64,000 nt of DNA. Origin: Crossaster papposus. Taxonomy: Eukaryota; Echinodermata; Asteroidea; Velatida; Solasteridae. Under the pieces are notes generated by a model. The model had not been told where the DNA came from. It did not search any database and saw only the letters and a list, made by a program, of their open reading frames with translations. The stretch lies in assembly GCA_037893245.1 (NCBI GenBank), contig JBAIAA010000533.1, positions 372,001-436,000 of the forward strand. The letters run 5' to 3'. The position numbers and the translations under genes are program-made. Positions 20,587 to 35,500 of this stretch are shown here, in pieces. Every line of letters starts with the position of its first letter. Position 1 is the first letter of the stretch.

Positions 20587-23500
20587 CTGGAAAAAAAATA
20601 GTAAAGTTCGTTACAAGTGCAAGTTTCAATTCCCAGAATATACCACTGGTCGTCATTTAATTGCCATTGTAGTGGTTGCTCTAATCTGTTGTAAATTGGC
20701 TCTATCTTTCATCCTTTTTACTTGCTCGGTGTCCTGCCCAACTCCGTTGAATTTACTCCTTTTTTGCTGTTACTACCACATGACCAGATTATGCAGTGTA
20801 CGAATGAACATACCAAGCGAAACCCAGACTTGGGCCAAGTCTAGTTGTGCTTTACATGAACTACACGTTAATTATAATCTTGCGTAACTTTTGGCGGGCT
20901 AAAGTTTTATAACGTCACTCGTCAGGGCTTGAACTGTGGTCGGTGCAGGTATTTCTTTGCCACATTTTTGTCTCAATTTTTCCAACATTTTTTCGTAAGT
21001 ATAAATTTGTCGGTTGGTCAAGGGTGTATGTTTTTATGACCGCTAGCATTTATAGATCAATGTAATGATGATTTTGAGATATTCGGATAGCAATTAAGTG
21101 TAATTTAGGACCCTGAAAAACTGTTAGAATTGGCAACGTTAACGTTAAAAATAATTTTGTAATTTATGAGGCCTACGCGATACGCACCGAGATACCAATA
21201 CGATTGTGCATCACACGAGGTATTTGGGAGGATAATTAAATTATTAAATATATTTAGGTAATAATTGTTATTTTATATTTGTTTGACCTTGATTGACCTG
21301 CACAAATCACTTATTAAAACCTAGTGTTAGTATTTATTTATTTATTTATGTATTATTATTAATAATAATAATAACTAGACGTGTCTGCTAATTGAAATTG
21401 TGATCTGCAAAGTGCAATTCGGCCTGCAAAAGTAAACGTGGAAATTATATTAGGCAAGATATATCAGGCCCGTACGCAGGATTTTTTATGGGGAGGGGGA
21501 TGCGAATTTGTACTAATGGGACCAAAAATGTAACAAAAAATGTTCGTGTGCCAGCACCATTATTTCTACATCAAATTACCATATTTACCCTGGAAAATGT
21601 AGACCTTTTGGTAATTTGGGGGGCGAATTTGTACTGATGGGAAAAAAAATGGGACAATTTGTTTTTGTGTGCCAATACAGTTATTTCTACATCAAAATAC
21701 TATTATTTACCCCGTAAAATGTGGACCTTTTAGTAATTTTCCCCTGCGTACCGGCCTGTATATGGCAGAGGAAACCCCCCCCCCCCCTCCCCACACAACC
21801 TTTTGTGCTTCCGGAATCTCAGGAATTCTTTTCAGATATAAGACTAGAGGGGGGGGGGGGGGGGGGGGGGGGGGGTTGTATAAAGTAGTGACAAGAGGAT
21901 GGGGGGGGGGGGGGTTCTAGCTCCCTTTACCATAAATCAAACTGGGTATTGAATGAGGGGCCAATTTTATAAAACATGTAAGCACAAAAATGTGCTTAGC
22001 ACAAAAATAGTTTTGCTCAGTAAATACAGGTTACCAGCCAAAACTTCATGCGCTTTTCATGCTAAGCCAAAACTAGCTCAATACCACTCACAAACAATGA
22101 ACATCACCTGAATATTTTGTATGTAACCTTTTTCCCAAGGAAGAATTGTTTGCTAAGCAATTTTTTTTTGATTACATGTTTTATGAAATTGGCCCCTGCT
22201 ATCTAGCCTTTTGTGTTGCATTACATCATTTTCTTGCCCCATTTTAGCCACCCGCGGATCAAGAATTTTTAGATGAAAAAAGTGAACACGGCTTAATAGA
22301 AAAAGATAAATTGCTCTCGGGAACATATAAGACTTTACAAAAAACCTTCCAGGCACATCGAATAGAAGCATTAATGTTTAAAGCGATTTTTTTTCATGAA
22401 ATAATTTGTTTTGACGTTGTACTTTTTACTGAAAGGTAGATAACAACTTTTAGACAAAAATAATTATTTATTTCATTTTACAAAAAGTGAACTATATATT
22501 TGTATGAATGCGACCACATACCACTAGCTATTGATATTATTACCTGGTCTAGTGCTTCGTTGCCGGTGGCCACATACGGTGCAAAGAACTCTACTGGACG
22601 ATGAGAGGCTTGCTTGATCTAAGAATAGAAAATAAAAGAAAAGACAAGGCTCGTAAAAGTTAGTCCTACAGCACATAAGAATGTTATCAGTTAGGAATGG
22701 CTATTCGTATACCTAAGGCATCAATTGGTTGAGAGCCTGTCACATGGGGTTTGAACAGCCAATAAAAACATCAACCAGTTTTAAACACTTTTCAGGTGTC
22801 GCATTAATTTTGGACTCCAATGAAGTCTGGTCTATTTTTCCCTTTTATTGGTAGAACTCTCGCAGGGCATGTGGAAAACTACCGATAAGTTCCGTCTTTC
22901 ACAGTCCTAAATTTCACACAACATTGGCATGTTTCATTGTGTGCCACATCGCGCAGTAAACACGCTTTGTGTTTATCTTCGTATAAGGAGATTTTAGCAC
23001 TGCTTATATCATAAACAAAACGAAGGTTGTTTTACATTTAAATAAAATTGTTTAACGAAATCATTGGCAATGTATAACTTTTGACTTGTTTTGACTTTTT
23101 GTACATAAACTGCAATTTCATGTGGTAAATGTTAACAACATCATCAATACGAGATATTCAAGTGCTGAATAAATATTTACAAAGTAACGTAACAAACAAT
23201 TTTTTTCTCAGAATTTTACTTAAAAATCTTTATTTGACTATATTTCTATTCACAGAACATCTAGCCAGCACAGTGCCGCAACCATATCAGAATTGTTCCA
23301 AGAGTGGGCGTTGTTCATTTTCCGGGTTCTGTCGGAAAAGGCAACAAGTCATCGAAAATCGCTCCCTCATCAAAATCCGATTACAAAATCTTACCGAACT
23401 CGGCGTCAATGTTGGATCGTATGCGTACTCAACAAAGTCCTCGTGATACATTTGTTGGTGGCAGCGGCGGCGACGCCTGTTGACTGCCGCCAAGAACCAG

Positions 23501-26500
23501 CAACAACAACACATGAGGAGGATGAGAGCAATGAGGACGAAGCAGCCAACAACAGTGAGAATGAGTGGCAGGTTAGAGGTTGGTAAGGCTGTAGGCGACG
23601 GCAATGTGGCGACCACTATACAGAAGAAAAAACAAACAAAAGTGATAATAAGGCCAAATAAATTTTAAAAACATGTTTAGCATCATTTTTTTTTTTAAAG
23701 GAAGGAGGCCCTTTTTTTTCTTCAAAATGGCGGCCTGTCACATCTTAATTCTAGTCATTTAGTGAACATGTCACACCCTATCTTCAAATTTAAAATTTAA
23801 ACATGGTTCACCCACGATTAAAAATCAAAATTCATTTGGGTCGATCATGTATGCACTGTACACGACTACACGTCACACCCTAGCCTTCCTATTAGAAAAA
23901 AATATTTCCAGAGCATGTACACAGTGATGCTGAAGTCTCAAATACAATCTTAAAATTGTATTATCTGTCAAATGGTCAAATATTTTTTCAAAAAGCAAAA
24001 AAGAAAAGAAAAAAGAAGGCGGCCCCCCAAAAGGAAGCGGGCAGTGACGCTAAACATGTTTTTTTTTTATTTGGTCTAATGTACATTTATAATGTACGCT
24101 GATAACAACGTTCTCGGTGCTATACAATTATTACCCAGTTCATCAGGCCCTGGGCTACAAGGCAGCCGATTTCAGAGCTCAATTTGACCTTAACCCTCAA
24201 GGTATTATTATTATTAATAATAATAAATATAATAATAATAATAATAGTGCTTAAAATAGCACTTTCCATCGTATCAACTATCTCAAAGCGCTTAACATTA
24301 TTACTCTGGACCACGCGGCAGCGTTTATAGGCACTCCATCGGCCTCGACCACCATTTATACTCCTGGGTGGGAAGAGGCAATTGTAGTCAAGTGTCCTAC
24401 CCAAGGGCACAAATACCATGTTCCTGGCAGGGTGCGAACCCACGCACCATCGTACAGGAGTCAAACACTATATTAACTGGGCCATGGCATTCTAATAAAT
24501 GGGAGGTACCTTTTTGGGAATTGAATTTACAGAGCTCGTATCGGGAGCTTGCGACACTATCACAGTGTCTTTGTTAATCGGCATTGTTGAGGCCCTCTAC
24601 CACGTGACTAGCCTCAACAACGTCAGCTGAAAAAGACACCGCGATGGTGTCACAAGCTCCTTATACTAGCTCTGTAAATTCAAGTCCAAAAAGGGTACCT
24701 TCCATTTATTTGTACCAATAATTGGACGGGAAACAAACTTGCATGCTGGAAAAATCATTGATTGCTTTTATTGATTTGTATTGTAGAATATACTGTTAAA
24801 AGGCTTCTTACTCCAAAAGTAACTCGTCGACTCATTCTGTTAGGCTGGGTCGGTCGGGCCATAATACTATTGGACCACTAAAAATTTGAAAATGATGTTC
24901 ACACTTACAATCATTTGTCTCACTGCACCGTGTTCCAAAATATCCCGGAAGACACCTTTAATAAAATTAATATAATTAGGTTATACTGACATGTACGCGA
25001 CATCATTTTTGCAAAATTAGCTCAACAAATTTCATTGATCGTATAAAGTTTAATCAAATTTTGTAATAAAATCAAATTTCCCGCCTTGCCCGGGAAATTA
25101 TGACGTAGTGTCTGCACCTCAATACACATCGCTTTATTGCCTGTTGTTCGCACTGGTATCCCACCTTGACGCGGCCAACTATGCAGACGTATGTTGTATG
25201 GCGCCCGACTATTGCGAGACATGTATTGCATTTTATTTTTGTTTATTTTTGTATTTTCTGAGAAGAATAGAAAATCTGTGAGCTAGTAATTATGGCATCA
25301 GGTCCTTTTCCGTATGATTTTGAGCCCACTTTCACATGTACAGTACGCATTGTGTATACAGTGCCCTACACAAAAGGGTTCACTTGTATTCCTTGCGCGT
25401 GCAGGGCCGCTATCAATCGGGCTTCGCGTACTGATGGTGCAGACACTACGTAACAATATCTCGGATGTACCGATAAACAGAACAAAATTGCGGCTCGCAT
25501 GATGGTAAGCGCAGTGCGAGAAAATCTGTTTTATATGATTACCAAAACCGATAAAAATGAAATAAAAATCAAGTCACAATGGCAATTGACACTCTTTAAC
25601 ATTATGCAATTATAAACTATGGGTGGAGTTTCCCTTTAACATGACTTCATCCGACAATCATTTTAGTATCATATGAAAATTACACATACCTGCATGTGCT
25701 GGCGTAGTTGCTTGCGTCTGGAATGCAAGTGCCACCGTTTAGACAGAAACCATCTTCACAGACAACTACAAAAGGTTAACAACATAACAAATCTATGAAA
25801 ACCCCATCCAGTTGTGCAGAGCACTTGGAACTCTAACCCTCCTATGGTTTCACCTTTCAAAACCTTTCAAAATCTGCTTACGGGGCAAAATGGATATAAA
25901 AAAGTATGAACCTTTCAAAACGCTCCAGAATTTGTTGCTACTGCACTACCAACCTTTCAATACCTTTTGAAAGAAATTGAAAGGTAGAAAAACTGGGCTA
26001 TGGTATACCCTATGATAAAGGTATGGGAAGTCTATCAGAAAACGGCCAGACCTTCCAAAACCTTGCGAAAGGAAATTAAAGGTGGAGCTATTGCTCAACC
26101 AAATATAAGTACAGTTGCTATGCATACATGGTTTGACCTTTCAAAACCTTTTTGAAATGTTTTGAAAGGTAGAATTACTCCCCAGCACATTATATAGAAT
26201 ATCTCTCACACAAAACAGCTAAACATTTCAAAACATTTCAACTTTTATTTGGTATGGTATGCCCCTATGATAAAGGTATGGGAAGTCTATCAGAAAACGG
26301 CAAGACTTTCCAAAACCTCACACCAGTTTGTTCAGAGAGTTGTTTTACTTTTCAAAATCTTTCATAGGTATATTTTGTCAGACAGCTTTCTCACCTTTCA
26401 AAACCCTTTAGTCCAGGAAACTTGAAAGGTTTTGAAAGGTCTGACAGCTCTATGGTAACTGCACGGTATATAAGAGTGTTAATATGAAATTTACTATTTT

Positions 26501-29500
26501 ATCAGGTGCAGAAATAAACTGTAGTTTTTGTTAATGGGCCAACCATCTAATTAACACAAGAGTTAGATCAAGTCAGTTTGAAATTTATAAAATATTTATT
26601 TTACATTTTAACATATTTAATGGAAAACTGCTGTCTATGAATGCAATTTTTTTGTAATTTCAGGGTCAGAATCGACCCAGAATCTCAGTCCTAATTTTAC
26701 CAGACTTTTCTTGTTCAATGTCTACAAAATGTGAATCTAGGAGCCAATTTTGTGGAGCTGCTTATGCAAACAAACTTGCTGGCTCAATAAAAACAGGTTA
26801 CCAGCCAAAATTTCATGTGCTTTATTATGCTATAGCAAAAACCAGCTGAATACCAGTTGCAATTAATAAACATCAACTAAACAATTCAGTTTGTAACCCT
26901 GTTTTTGCCAACAACAAATTTTGTTGTGCCCAGCAGCTCCATGAAATTGGCCCCTGGTCAAACGGCTTGAAACAAAATATTGAGACATGTACATCATTTT
27001 GACGTCTTCAGTTCCTGAATTCGTGTCAAATCCGAGTCATGTGTGTACTCACTCTCAAGTGCCTCGATTGAACTTGGTGTGACCTTGTATATGGAACCCG
27101 AGAGCAAGTCGCCACGTGTGATAGATTCATTTAGCGTGTCTTCAACCATTTGCAGCGTTGTGTTTGTTCTGTTGTCAAAGGTCACCACTATATTAAGACC
27201 AATGCTGCCGCGGAAGAAGCTGTGGAGTCGGACCCGGATGAAACGAAACAGCTGGCGATACACTGTGGTCAGCTGAAACACAATTAGGAGGCAAGTTTGA
27301 AGTTTGAATGTCAATTCCTCCCTTTTGTTTGTACTTTAATGTTTTTGGAAGGCCTCCCATATGTGACCTGTCACCACAATATGATAGTAAAGTCGCACAA
27401 TGTGATTTGGAGATATGGCCATCCAAAGTCAAAATATGAAAGGGTGGTCAATTTTAAGATTTTGCATAATTTGGAAAGCCCAAGTCCTCCTCTACATATT
27501 CCTATTTTGTGGGGGCAATCAGAAGATCGAAAACCTCTTAAATTACGCAATGTTTGCGTAGTTAGTGTTTGGATTAAAGTCTATCACTGGTCTAATAAAC
27601 ACGGTATTTAAATATGCAAATTAGGTCTTTGTAAATGTCCCACGTTTTCGAAATTTTTGTATTTTGTTGTTTATACAATAGTTCGTATGTGTGGAAAGTT
27701 TCAAGAAGAAATAATGATTAGAACATAGCTGTTGCTATGATCAACCTAACCTTACTTGTCCTGTTTTGCAATCTTTTGTGTGTTTTGTTTAGGATGTTTA
27801 AAGTGAGTTTTCTCACAAACGCATTTTGTGAAACCCATGATATTCTGGAGCATTGTAAAATGTATTCATTGCAAAACCCCCAAGTGTTATACCATTGGAA
27901 AGCTCTCTTTCTCAAGAATTAAAAAATACCAATATCTCATTTTTCAATTTTCTAACTTTACTCTCATATTGTGGTGACAGGTCACACATGTTTTGCACAC
28001 GAATTTCAATTGTGGACTTTCTGTCAACTGTGGACCGTAGTGTCCTCTATTGTTCTACGTCCAACTCACACATAACGACCAAAGATAGCCCTTTGTGTTT
28101 CCTTTATTCCTGTACTGTAACTTAACCCCATTAACCTAATGCTACCTAAACAACCGATGACATATGTGACCCAGCACGAGTAAATGAGACACTTTGCGGC
28201 AAAAATTAAAATTAAAATTAAAACAAGCTTTAAATGATAAAATCAAAATCTCAATTTTTATTTTTGCCGCAAAGTGTCTCATTTACTCGTGCTGGGTCAC
28301 ATATTTTGACAAAGAAACTGCCGTCCAACGATTCTTTGTCCCTGTAATATAACTTTGTTCTCTTTTGTGTTTTGATGTCACAATCATCATACAATGTAAG
28401 AGCACACATGGACAAGGCAGAAACAGCAGTTTACATGTATCTGGCAAGACATAAAAACTCAGTTTTTCTCAAAACACCATTTTCAAGTTGTTTTGCCAGC
28501 CGCACGGGCCAAGTAATTTAAAGTTGTCCATGTATACACCGGACCACTATTTGGTCATACCCCCATACAGGACAATTTATCATGTGCCCGGCAGAAAGGC
28601 GTTTGGGCGTTTACGCCCTTTAGCCTCATATGTCATTCTGCAGGGCACCTAAGAAGTTATTAAAAACAATGAACCTACTATTCTTTCAAGATCTGCTTGC
28701 ATGTTCTTGAATGTGTCTGTCGCTGGGTCCAGTAGGTCATCGGGAAAGGTTGCTGGAATCACGAGATTCGGATACACGAACTCGACAATTACGATCTTTG
28801 TCCTAAATTCTATTGCACCTTAAAAAATTAAAAAAGGAAATATAATATAGTAACAATCAGCAACAGTGTCTATTCTTTCTATTTTCACAAGGACTCTGCA
28901 TACAAATAGCCATTACACTTAATGCACAAAATGCAGGTTGGCCAAGCATTTCTACTTTTTCCCATTTTGGGGCACCTTGCTCCTTCTTTTCCTACTGTAT
29001 TTTCATGAGCTTACATGATGAGTACAGATGTTGTGATAAAGAAAATTGTAAATGAGGCTTAAGATTATGTGAACATAAGTGAGTATCACTGAAAACTACA
29101 ACTTAGAAAGCCCGCAAAATTCTAACTTTTATCCTGATTTTGTCTCAATTTGGTGCCTTTTTTACAATTTTGATCCTACCTTTCTCCCACTATTTCATCT
29201 GGGTCTCCTTGAATGCCTAAAAATATCTACTCCTGTTTCTTGCATCGGCAGACAAGTTTTATAGCGTTTCCACAATTGTATCGCATTAAAGGACATGAGT
29301 GGCAAGTGTGGCCCAGGTTCGATTCTTGGCTCGGGCCATATATGTGAGTAGAGTTGTTCAATAATTCTTTCCTGTGCCAAAAGGTTTTTTCTCGGGTTCT
29401 CTGGTGTAGCCACGTCCTTTGCAATTCAGTACCCCAGCTGCGGGTATGGATGATTAGCCTCCCAAAATATTATTATACCAAGTTGTATGAAAAGCTTACC

Positions 29501-32500
29501 TATGCATGAAGTGGTGTTTTCGAGCTGCATGGCTCCGAATGGACAATCACACGTGTTCTTTCCAACGATGAAAATACACCTCAGGTCACCAGGGCAGGTC
29601 GGATTATCAGGATCGCATTCATCTATTAATATAAAAAAAATGTGATCCTTATCATCTTCAGAAAAGAGGTTTCAGGGTTTGAAATTTGCATTGGACGCGG
29701 TTAGTGATTTTGGTGTCAGTCTTGCAACACCGATAACAAAACACAACAAGCCCGGCGGTCTAGTGTTTGACATCCTTGTGTTTTTAGTTAGACAGTTGAT
29801 TCTAATCCCTATTGTGGTTGTGTTATTCTTGTAAAATGTGTTCCGGTCCAGTAAATTTTAAGATGTACTTGCCATGTGGTCCAAATACTAAAATTCGACC
29901 GTGTTTCGTTTCAGACCCCAAGATATTATTGAGATTTTGCAGACGAATGGGGGACAAAAACGACATTTTTGGGGGCCGACCAATAACTATCCAAATAAAG
30001 TACATGTACTTTTCTTGACAATCCAACTGGCCCATACCGTTCAATTACCTTTTTTTTTAAGTTTCGATTTCCAGCATTTCCAGCAATTGTCCAGTATATA
30101 TATATATTTTTTTTGGGGGGGGGGGGGGGGGGGTAAAATAAGTTTACGATGACCGTGAGCAGTAAGCACAGCAAAAGCGTGCCTAACCCTAGCAAACAAA
30201 AATGATTAAATCAATGACATACAAATTGAAATCCTCATGTGTGTGCGAGCGTAAGCACAACATCTACGGTACAACAACTTGAAACTTAACAACTGCAGTG
30301 CTGCTATTTTTGTCTGTGACGGTACAAATTGCCAGAAATGGACCAGGCTTTACGTGTTTTCCGAATGGACATTTTGAAACACAATCTTGAGTGTTTAGGT
30401 TAAAAATGCTTAATATACGGTATACTTAGGTAATGAGTATTGAGAAATTGAGTAATAACTTCATGTTACTTGTTTTTCGAAAGGAACTTTTAAAACATAA
30501 TCTTGAGGTTTTTAGAATGCTTAATATACTTCTCATGTGGTATAGAGCTTACCAATAACAGTGACATTGAATTTCACTGTAGCACTGTTGCCAGCTTCGT
30601 CGGAAACGGTACAAGTCACTGTCGTGGTTCCAATATCAAAATTGTCGCCTGGTTGGTGTGAACACATCAAAGTAAAGTTGCCACTGTTGTCGCTTACTGT
30701 TGGTAAGACCCAAGTTGGTGTGCCAAATGATTCGCCATTTTGTGTTGTAATATTGATGTCTTCAGGGACACTTACAAATATAGGCTTTTCATCATCTGCA
30801 AAGAAAAAGAAATTGAGTATTTTACTTCATCTGACATGTTTGTCAAAAGGACCATTTTAAAACGTAATCTTGAGTGTTTACAATGCCTAATATGGTACTT
30901 CTCATGTGGTATAGAGCTTACCAATAACAGTGACATTGAATTTCACTGTAGCACTGTTACCAACTTCGTCGGAAACGGTACAAGTCACTGTCGTGGTTCC
31001 AATATCAAAATTGTCGCCTGGTTGGTGTGAACACATCAAAGTAAAGTTGCTACTGTTGTCGCTTACTGTTGGTAAGACCCAAGTTGGTGTGCCAAATGAT
31101 TCGCCATTTTGTGTTGTAACATTGATGTCTTCGGGGACACTTAAAAATATAGGCTTTTCATCATCTGCAACGAAAAAGAAATTGAGTATTAACTTCCCGT
31201 TACGTGTTTTTAGAAAGACCTTTGAAAACATAATCTTGAGTTTTTAGAATGCTTAATATACTTCTCATGTGGTATAGAGCTTACCAATAACAGTGACATT
31301 GAATTTCACTGTAGCACTGTTGCCTGCTTCGCCGGAAACGGTACAAGTCACTGTCGTGGTTCCAATATCAAAATTGTCGCCTAGTTGGTGTGAACACATC
31401 AAAGTAAAGTTGCCACTGTTGTCGCTTACTGTTGGTAAGACCCAAGTTGGTGTGCCAAATGATTCGCCATTTTGTGTTGTAATATTGATGTCTTCAGGGA
31501 CACTTACAAATATAGGCTTATCGTCATCTGCAGAGAAAAAGAAATTGAGTATTAACTTCCTGTTCAGTTTTATTTTTTAAAGGACCTTTGAAAACTTAAT
31601 CTTGAGTTTTTAGAATGCTTAATATACTTCTCATGTGGTATAGAGCTTACCAATAACAGTGACATTGAATTTCACTGTAGCGCTGTTGCCAGCTTCGTCG
31701 GAAACGGTACAAGTCACTGTCGTGGTTCCAATATCAAAATTGTCGCCTGGTTGGTGTGAACACATCAAAGTAAAGTTGCCACTGTTGTCGCTTACTGTTG
31801 GTAAGACCCAAGTTGGTGTGCCGGATGATTCGCCATTTTGTGTTGTAATATTGATGTCTTCGGGGACACTTACAAATATAGGCTTTTCATCAACTGCAAC
31901 GAAAAAGAAATTGAGTATTAAAGGTAGTATACACCATTGGTAATTTGTTGAATTATCAGGAATGGGTGGATTTGGGGGGTTGTATTTTATAGTAAATATC
32001 GTTTAACTGACCAGTCCGAATTTTTACATTCATGGATGCCGAGAAAAGCATGAAAAACAGTGTTTGTTTTCCACCGGCGTCTAGCAGTTATTCTTATGTT
32101 ATCTTTGTTTTTTCGCGCTCGCCGGACGGCGAGAATGAATTTTGGTTTATACAATTCAATTTTTTGGAACAATTACAGGATATCTAGGGCCCTCATTTTG
32201 CTGGATGCCTACAAACATTATTTACTTTAAAATAAGTAAGATATTTCTTAATAATTCGGTAGTAAATTTTTTCGATATCTGCAAATGGTGTATACTACCT
32301 TTAACTTCCCGTTACATGTTTTTCGAAAGAACCTTTTAAAACATAATCTTGAGTTTTTAGAATGCTAAATTTACTTCTCATTTGGTATAGAGCTTACCAA
32401 TAACAGTGACATGGAATTTCACTGTAGCACTGTTGCCTGCTTCGTCGGAAACGGTACAAGTCACTGTCGTGGTTCCAATATCAAAATTGTCGCCTGGTTG

Positions 32501-35500
32501 GTGTGAACACATCAAAGTAAAGTTGCCACTGTTGTCGCTTATTGTTGGTAAGACCCAAGTTGGTGTGCCAAATGATTCACCATTTTGTGTTGTAATATTG
32601 ATGTCTTCGGGGACACTTAAAAATATATGTCTATCGTCATCTGCAAAGAAAAAGAAATTGAGTATTAACTTCCCGTTACCTGTACGTGTTTTTCGAAAGG
32701 ACCTTTTAAAGCATAATCTTGAGTTTTTAGAATGCTTAATATACTTCTCTTGTGGTATAGAGCTTACCAATAACAGTGACATTGAATTTCACTATAGCAC
32801 TGTTGCCTGCTTCGTCGGAAACGGTACAAGTCACTGTCGTGGTTCCAATATCAAAATTGTCGCCTGGTTGGTGAGAACACATCAAAGTAAAGTTGCCACT
32901 GTTGTCGCTTATTGTTGGTAAGACCCAAGTTGGTGTGCCAAATGATTCACCATTTTGTGTTGTAATATTGATGTCTTCAGGGACACTTACAAATATAGGC
33001 TTATCGTCATCTGCAGAGAAAAAGAAATTGAGTATTTTACTTCATCTGACATGTTTGTCAAAAGGACCCTTTTAAAACATAATCTTGAGTGTTTACAATG
33101 CCTAATATGGTACTTCTCAAGTGGTATAGAAGCTTACCAATAACAGTGACATTAAATTTCACTGTAGCACTGTTGCCAGCTTCGTCGAAAACGGTACAAG
33201 TCACTGCCGTGGTTCCAATATCAAAATTGTCGCCTGGTTGGTGTGAACACATCAAAGTAAAGTTGCCACTGTTGTCGCTTACTGTTGGTAAGACCCAAGT
33301 TGGTGTGCCAAATGATTCGCCATTTTGTGTTGTAATATTGATGTCTTCAGGGACACTTACAAATATAGGCTTATCGTCATCTGCAAAGAAAAAGAAATTG
33401 AGTATTATAAATACTTCATCTGACATGTTTGTCAAAAGGACCCTTTTAAAACATAATCTTGAGTGTTTACAATGCCTAATATGGTACTTCTCATGTGGTA
33501 TAGAAGCTTACCAATAACAGTGACATTAAATTTCACTGTAGCACTGTTGCCAGCTTCGTCGAAAACGGTACAAGTCACTGCCGTGGTTCCAATATCAAAA
33601 TTGTCGCCTGGTTGTTGAGAACACATCAAAGTAAAGTTGCCACTGTTGTCGCTTACTGTTGGTAAGACCCAAGTTGGTGTGCCAAATGATTCGCCATTTT
33701 GTGTTGTAATATTGATGTCTTCAGGGACACTTACAAATATAGGCTTATCGTCATCTGCAGAGAAAAAGAAATTGAGTATTAACTTCCTGTTAAGTGGTTT
33801 TTTTTAAAGGACCTTTGAAAACATAATCTTGAGTTTTTAGAATGCTTAATATACTTCTCATGTGGTATAGAGCTTACCAATAACAGTGACATTAAATTTC
33901 ACTGTAGCACTGTTGCCAGCTTCGTCAAAAACGGTACAAGTCACTGTCGTGGTTCCAATATCAAAATTGTCGCCTGGTTGGTGAGAACACATCAAAGTAA
34001 AGTTGCCACTGTTGTCGCTTACTGTTGGTAAGACCCAAGTTGGTGTGCCAAATGATTCGCCATTTTGTGTTGTAATATTGATGTCTTCGGGGACACTTAA
34101 AAATATAGGCTTTTCATCATCTGCAGAGAAAAAGAAATTGAGTATTAACTTCGCGTTACCTGTACGTGTTTTTCGAAAGGACCTTTTAAAGCATAATCTT
34201 GAGTTTTTAGAATGCTTACTATACTTCTCATGTGGTATAGAGCTTACCAATAACAGTGACATTGAATTCCACTGTAGCACTGTTGCCTGCTTCGTCGGAA
34301 ACGATACAAGTCACTGTCGTGGTTCCAATATCAAAATTGTCGCCTGGTTGGTGTGAACACATCAAAGTAAAGTTGCCACTGTTGTCGCTTACTGTTGGTA
34401 AGACCCAAGTTGGTGTGCCAAATGATTCGCCATTTTGTGTTGTAATATTGATGTCTTCGGGGACACTTAAAAATAAAGGTTTTTCATCATCTGCAAAGAA
34501 AAAGAAATTTAGTATTTTACTTTATCTGACATGTTTGTCAAAAGGACCCTTAAAAAAACATAATCTTGAGTGTTTACAATGACTAATATGGTAATTCTTA
34601 TGTAGTATAGAAGCTTACCAATAACAGTGACATTGAATTCCACTGTAGCACTGTTGCCAGCTTCGTCGAAAACGGTACAAGTCACTGTCGTGGTTCCAAT
34701 ATCAAAATTGTCGCCTGGTTGGTGAGAACACATCAAAGTAAAGTTGCCACTGTTGTCGCTTACTGTTGGTAAGACCCAAGTTGGTGTGCCAAATGATTTG
34801 CCATTTTGTGTTGTAATATTGATGTCTTCAGGGACACTTACAAATATAGGCTTATCGTCATCTGCAGAGAAAAAGAAATTGAGTATTAACTTCCTGTTAA
34901 GTGGTTTTTTTTAAAGGACCTTTGAAAACATAATCTTGAGTTTTTAGAATGCTTAATATACTTCTCATGTGGTATAGAGCTTACCAATAACAGTGACATT
35001 AAATTTCACTGTAGCACTGTTGCCAGCTTCGTCAAAAACGGTACAAGTCACTGTCGTGGTTCCAATATCAAAATTGTCGCCTGGTTGGTGAGAACACATC
35101 AAAGTAAAGTTGCCACTGTTGTCGCTTACTGTTGGTAAGACCCAAGTTGGTGTGCCAAATGATTCGCCATTTTGTGTTGTAATATTGATGTCTTCGGGGA
35201 CACTTAAAAATATAGGCTTTTCATCATCTGCAGAGAAAAAGAAATTGAGTATTAACTTCGCGTTACCTGTACGTGTTTTTCGAAAGGACCTTTTAAAGCA
35301 TAATCTTGAGTTTTTAGAATGCTTAATATACTTCTCATGTGGTATAGAGCTTACCAATAACAGTGACATTAAATTTCACTGTAGCACTGTTACCAGCTTC
35401 GTCGAAAACGGTACAAGTCACTGTCGTGGTTCCAATATCAAAATTGTCGCCTGGTTGGTGAGAACACATCAAAGTAAAGTTGCCACTGTTGTCGCTTACT

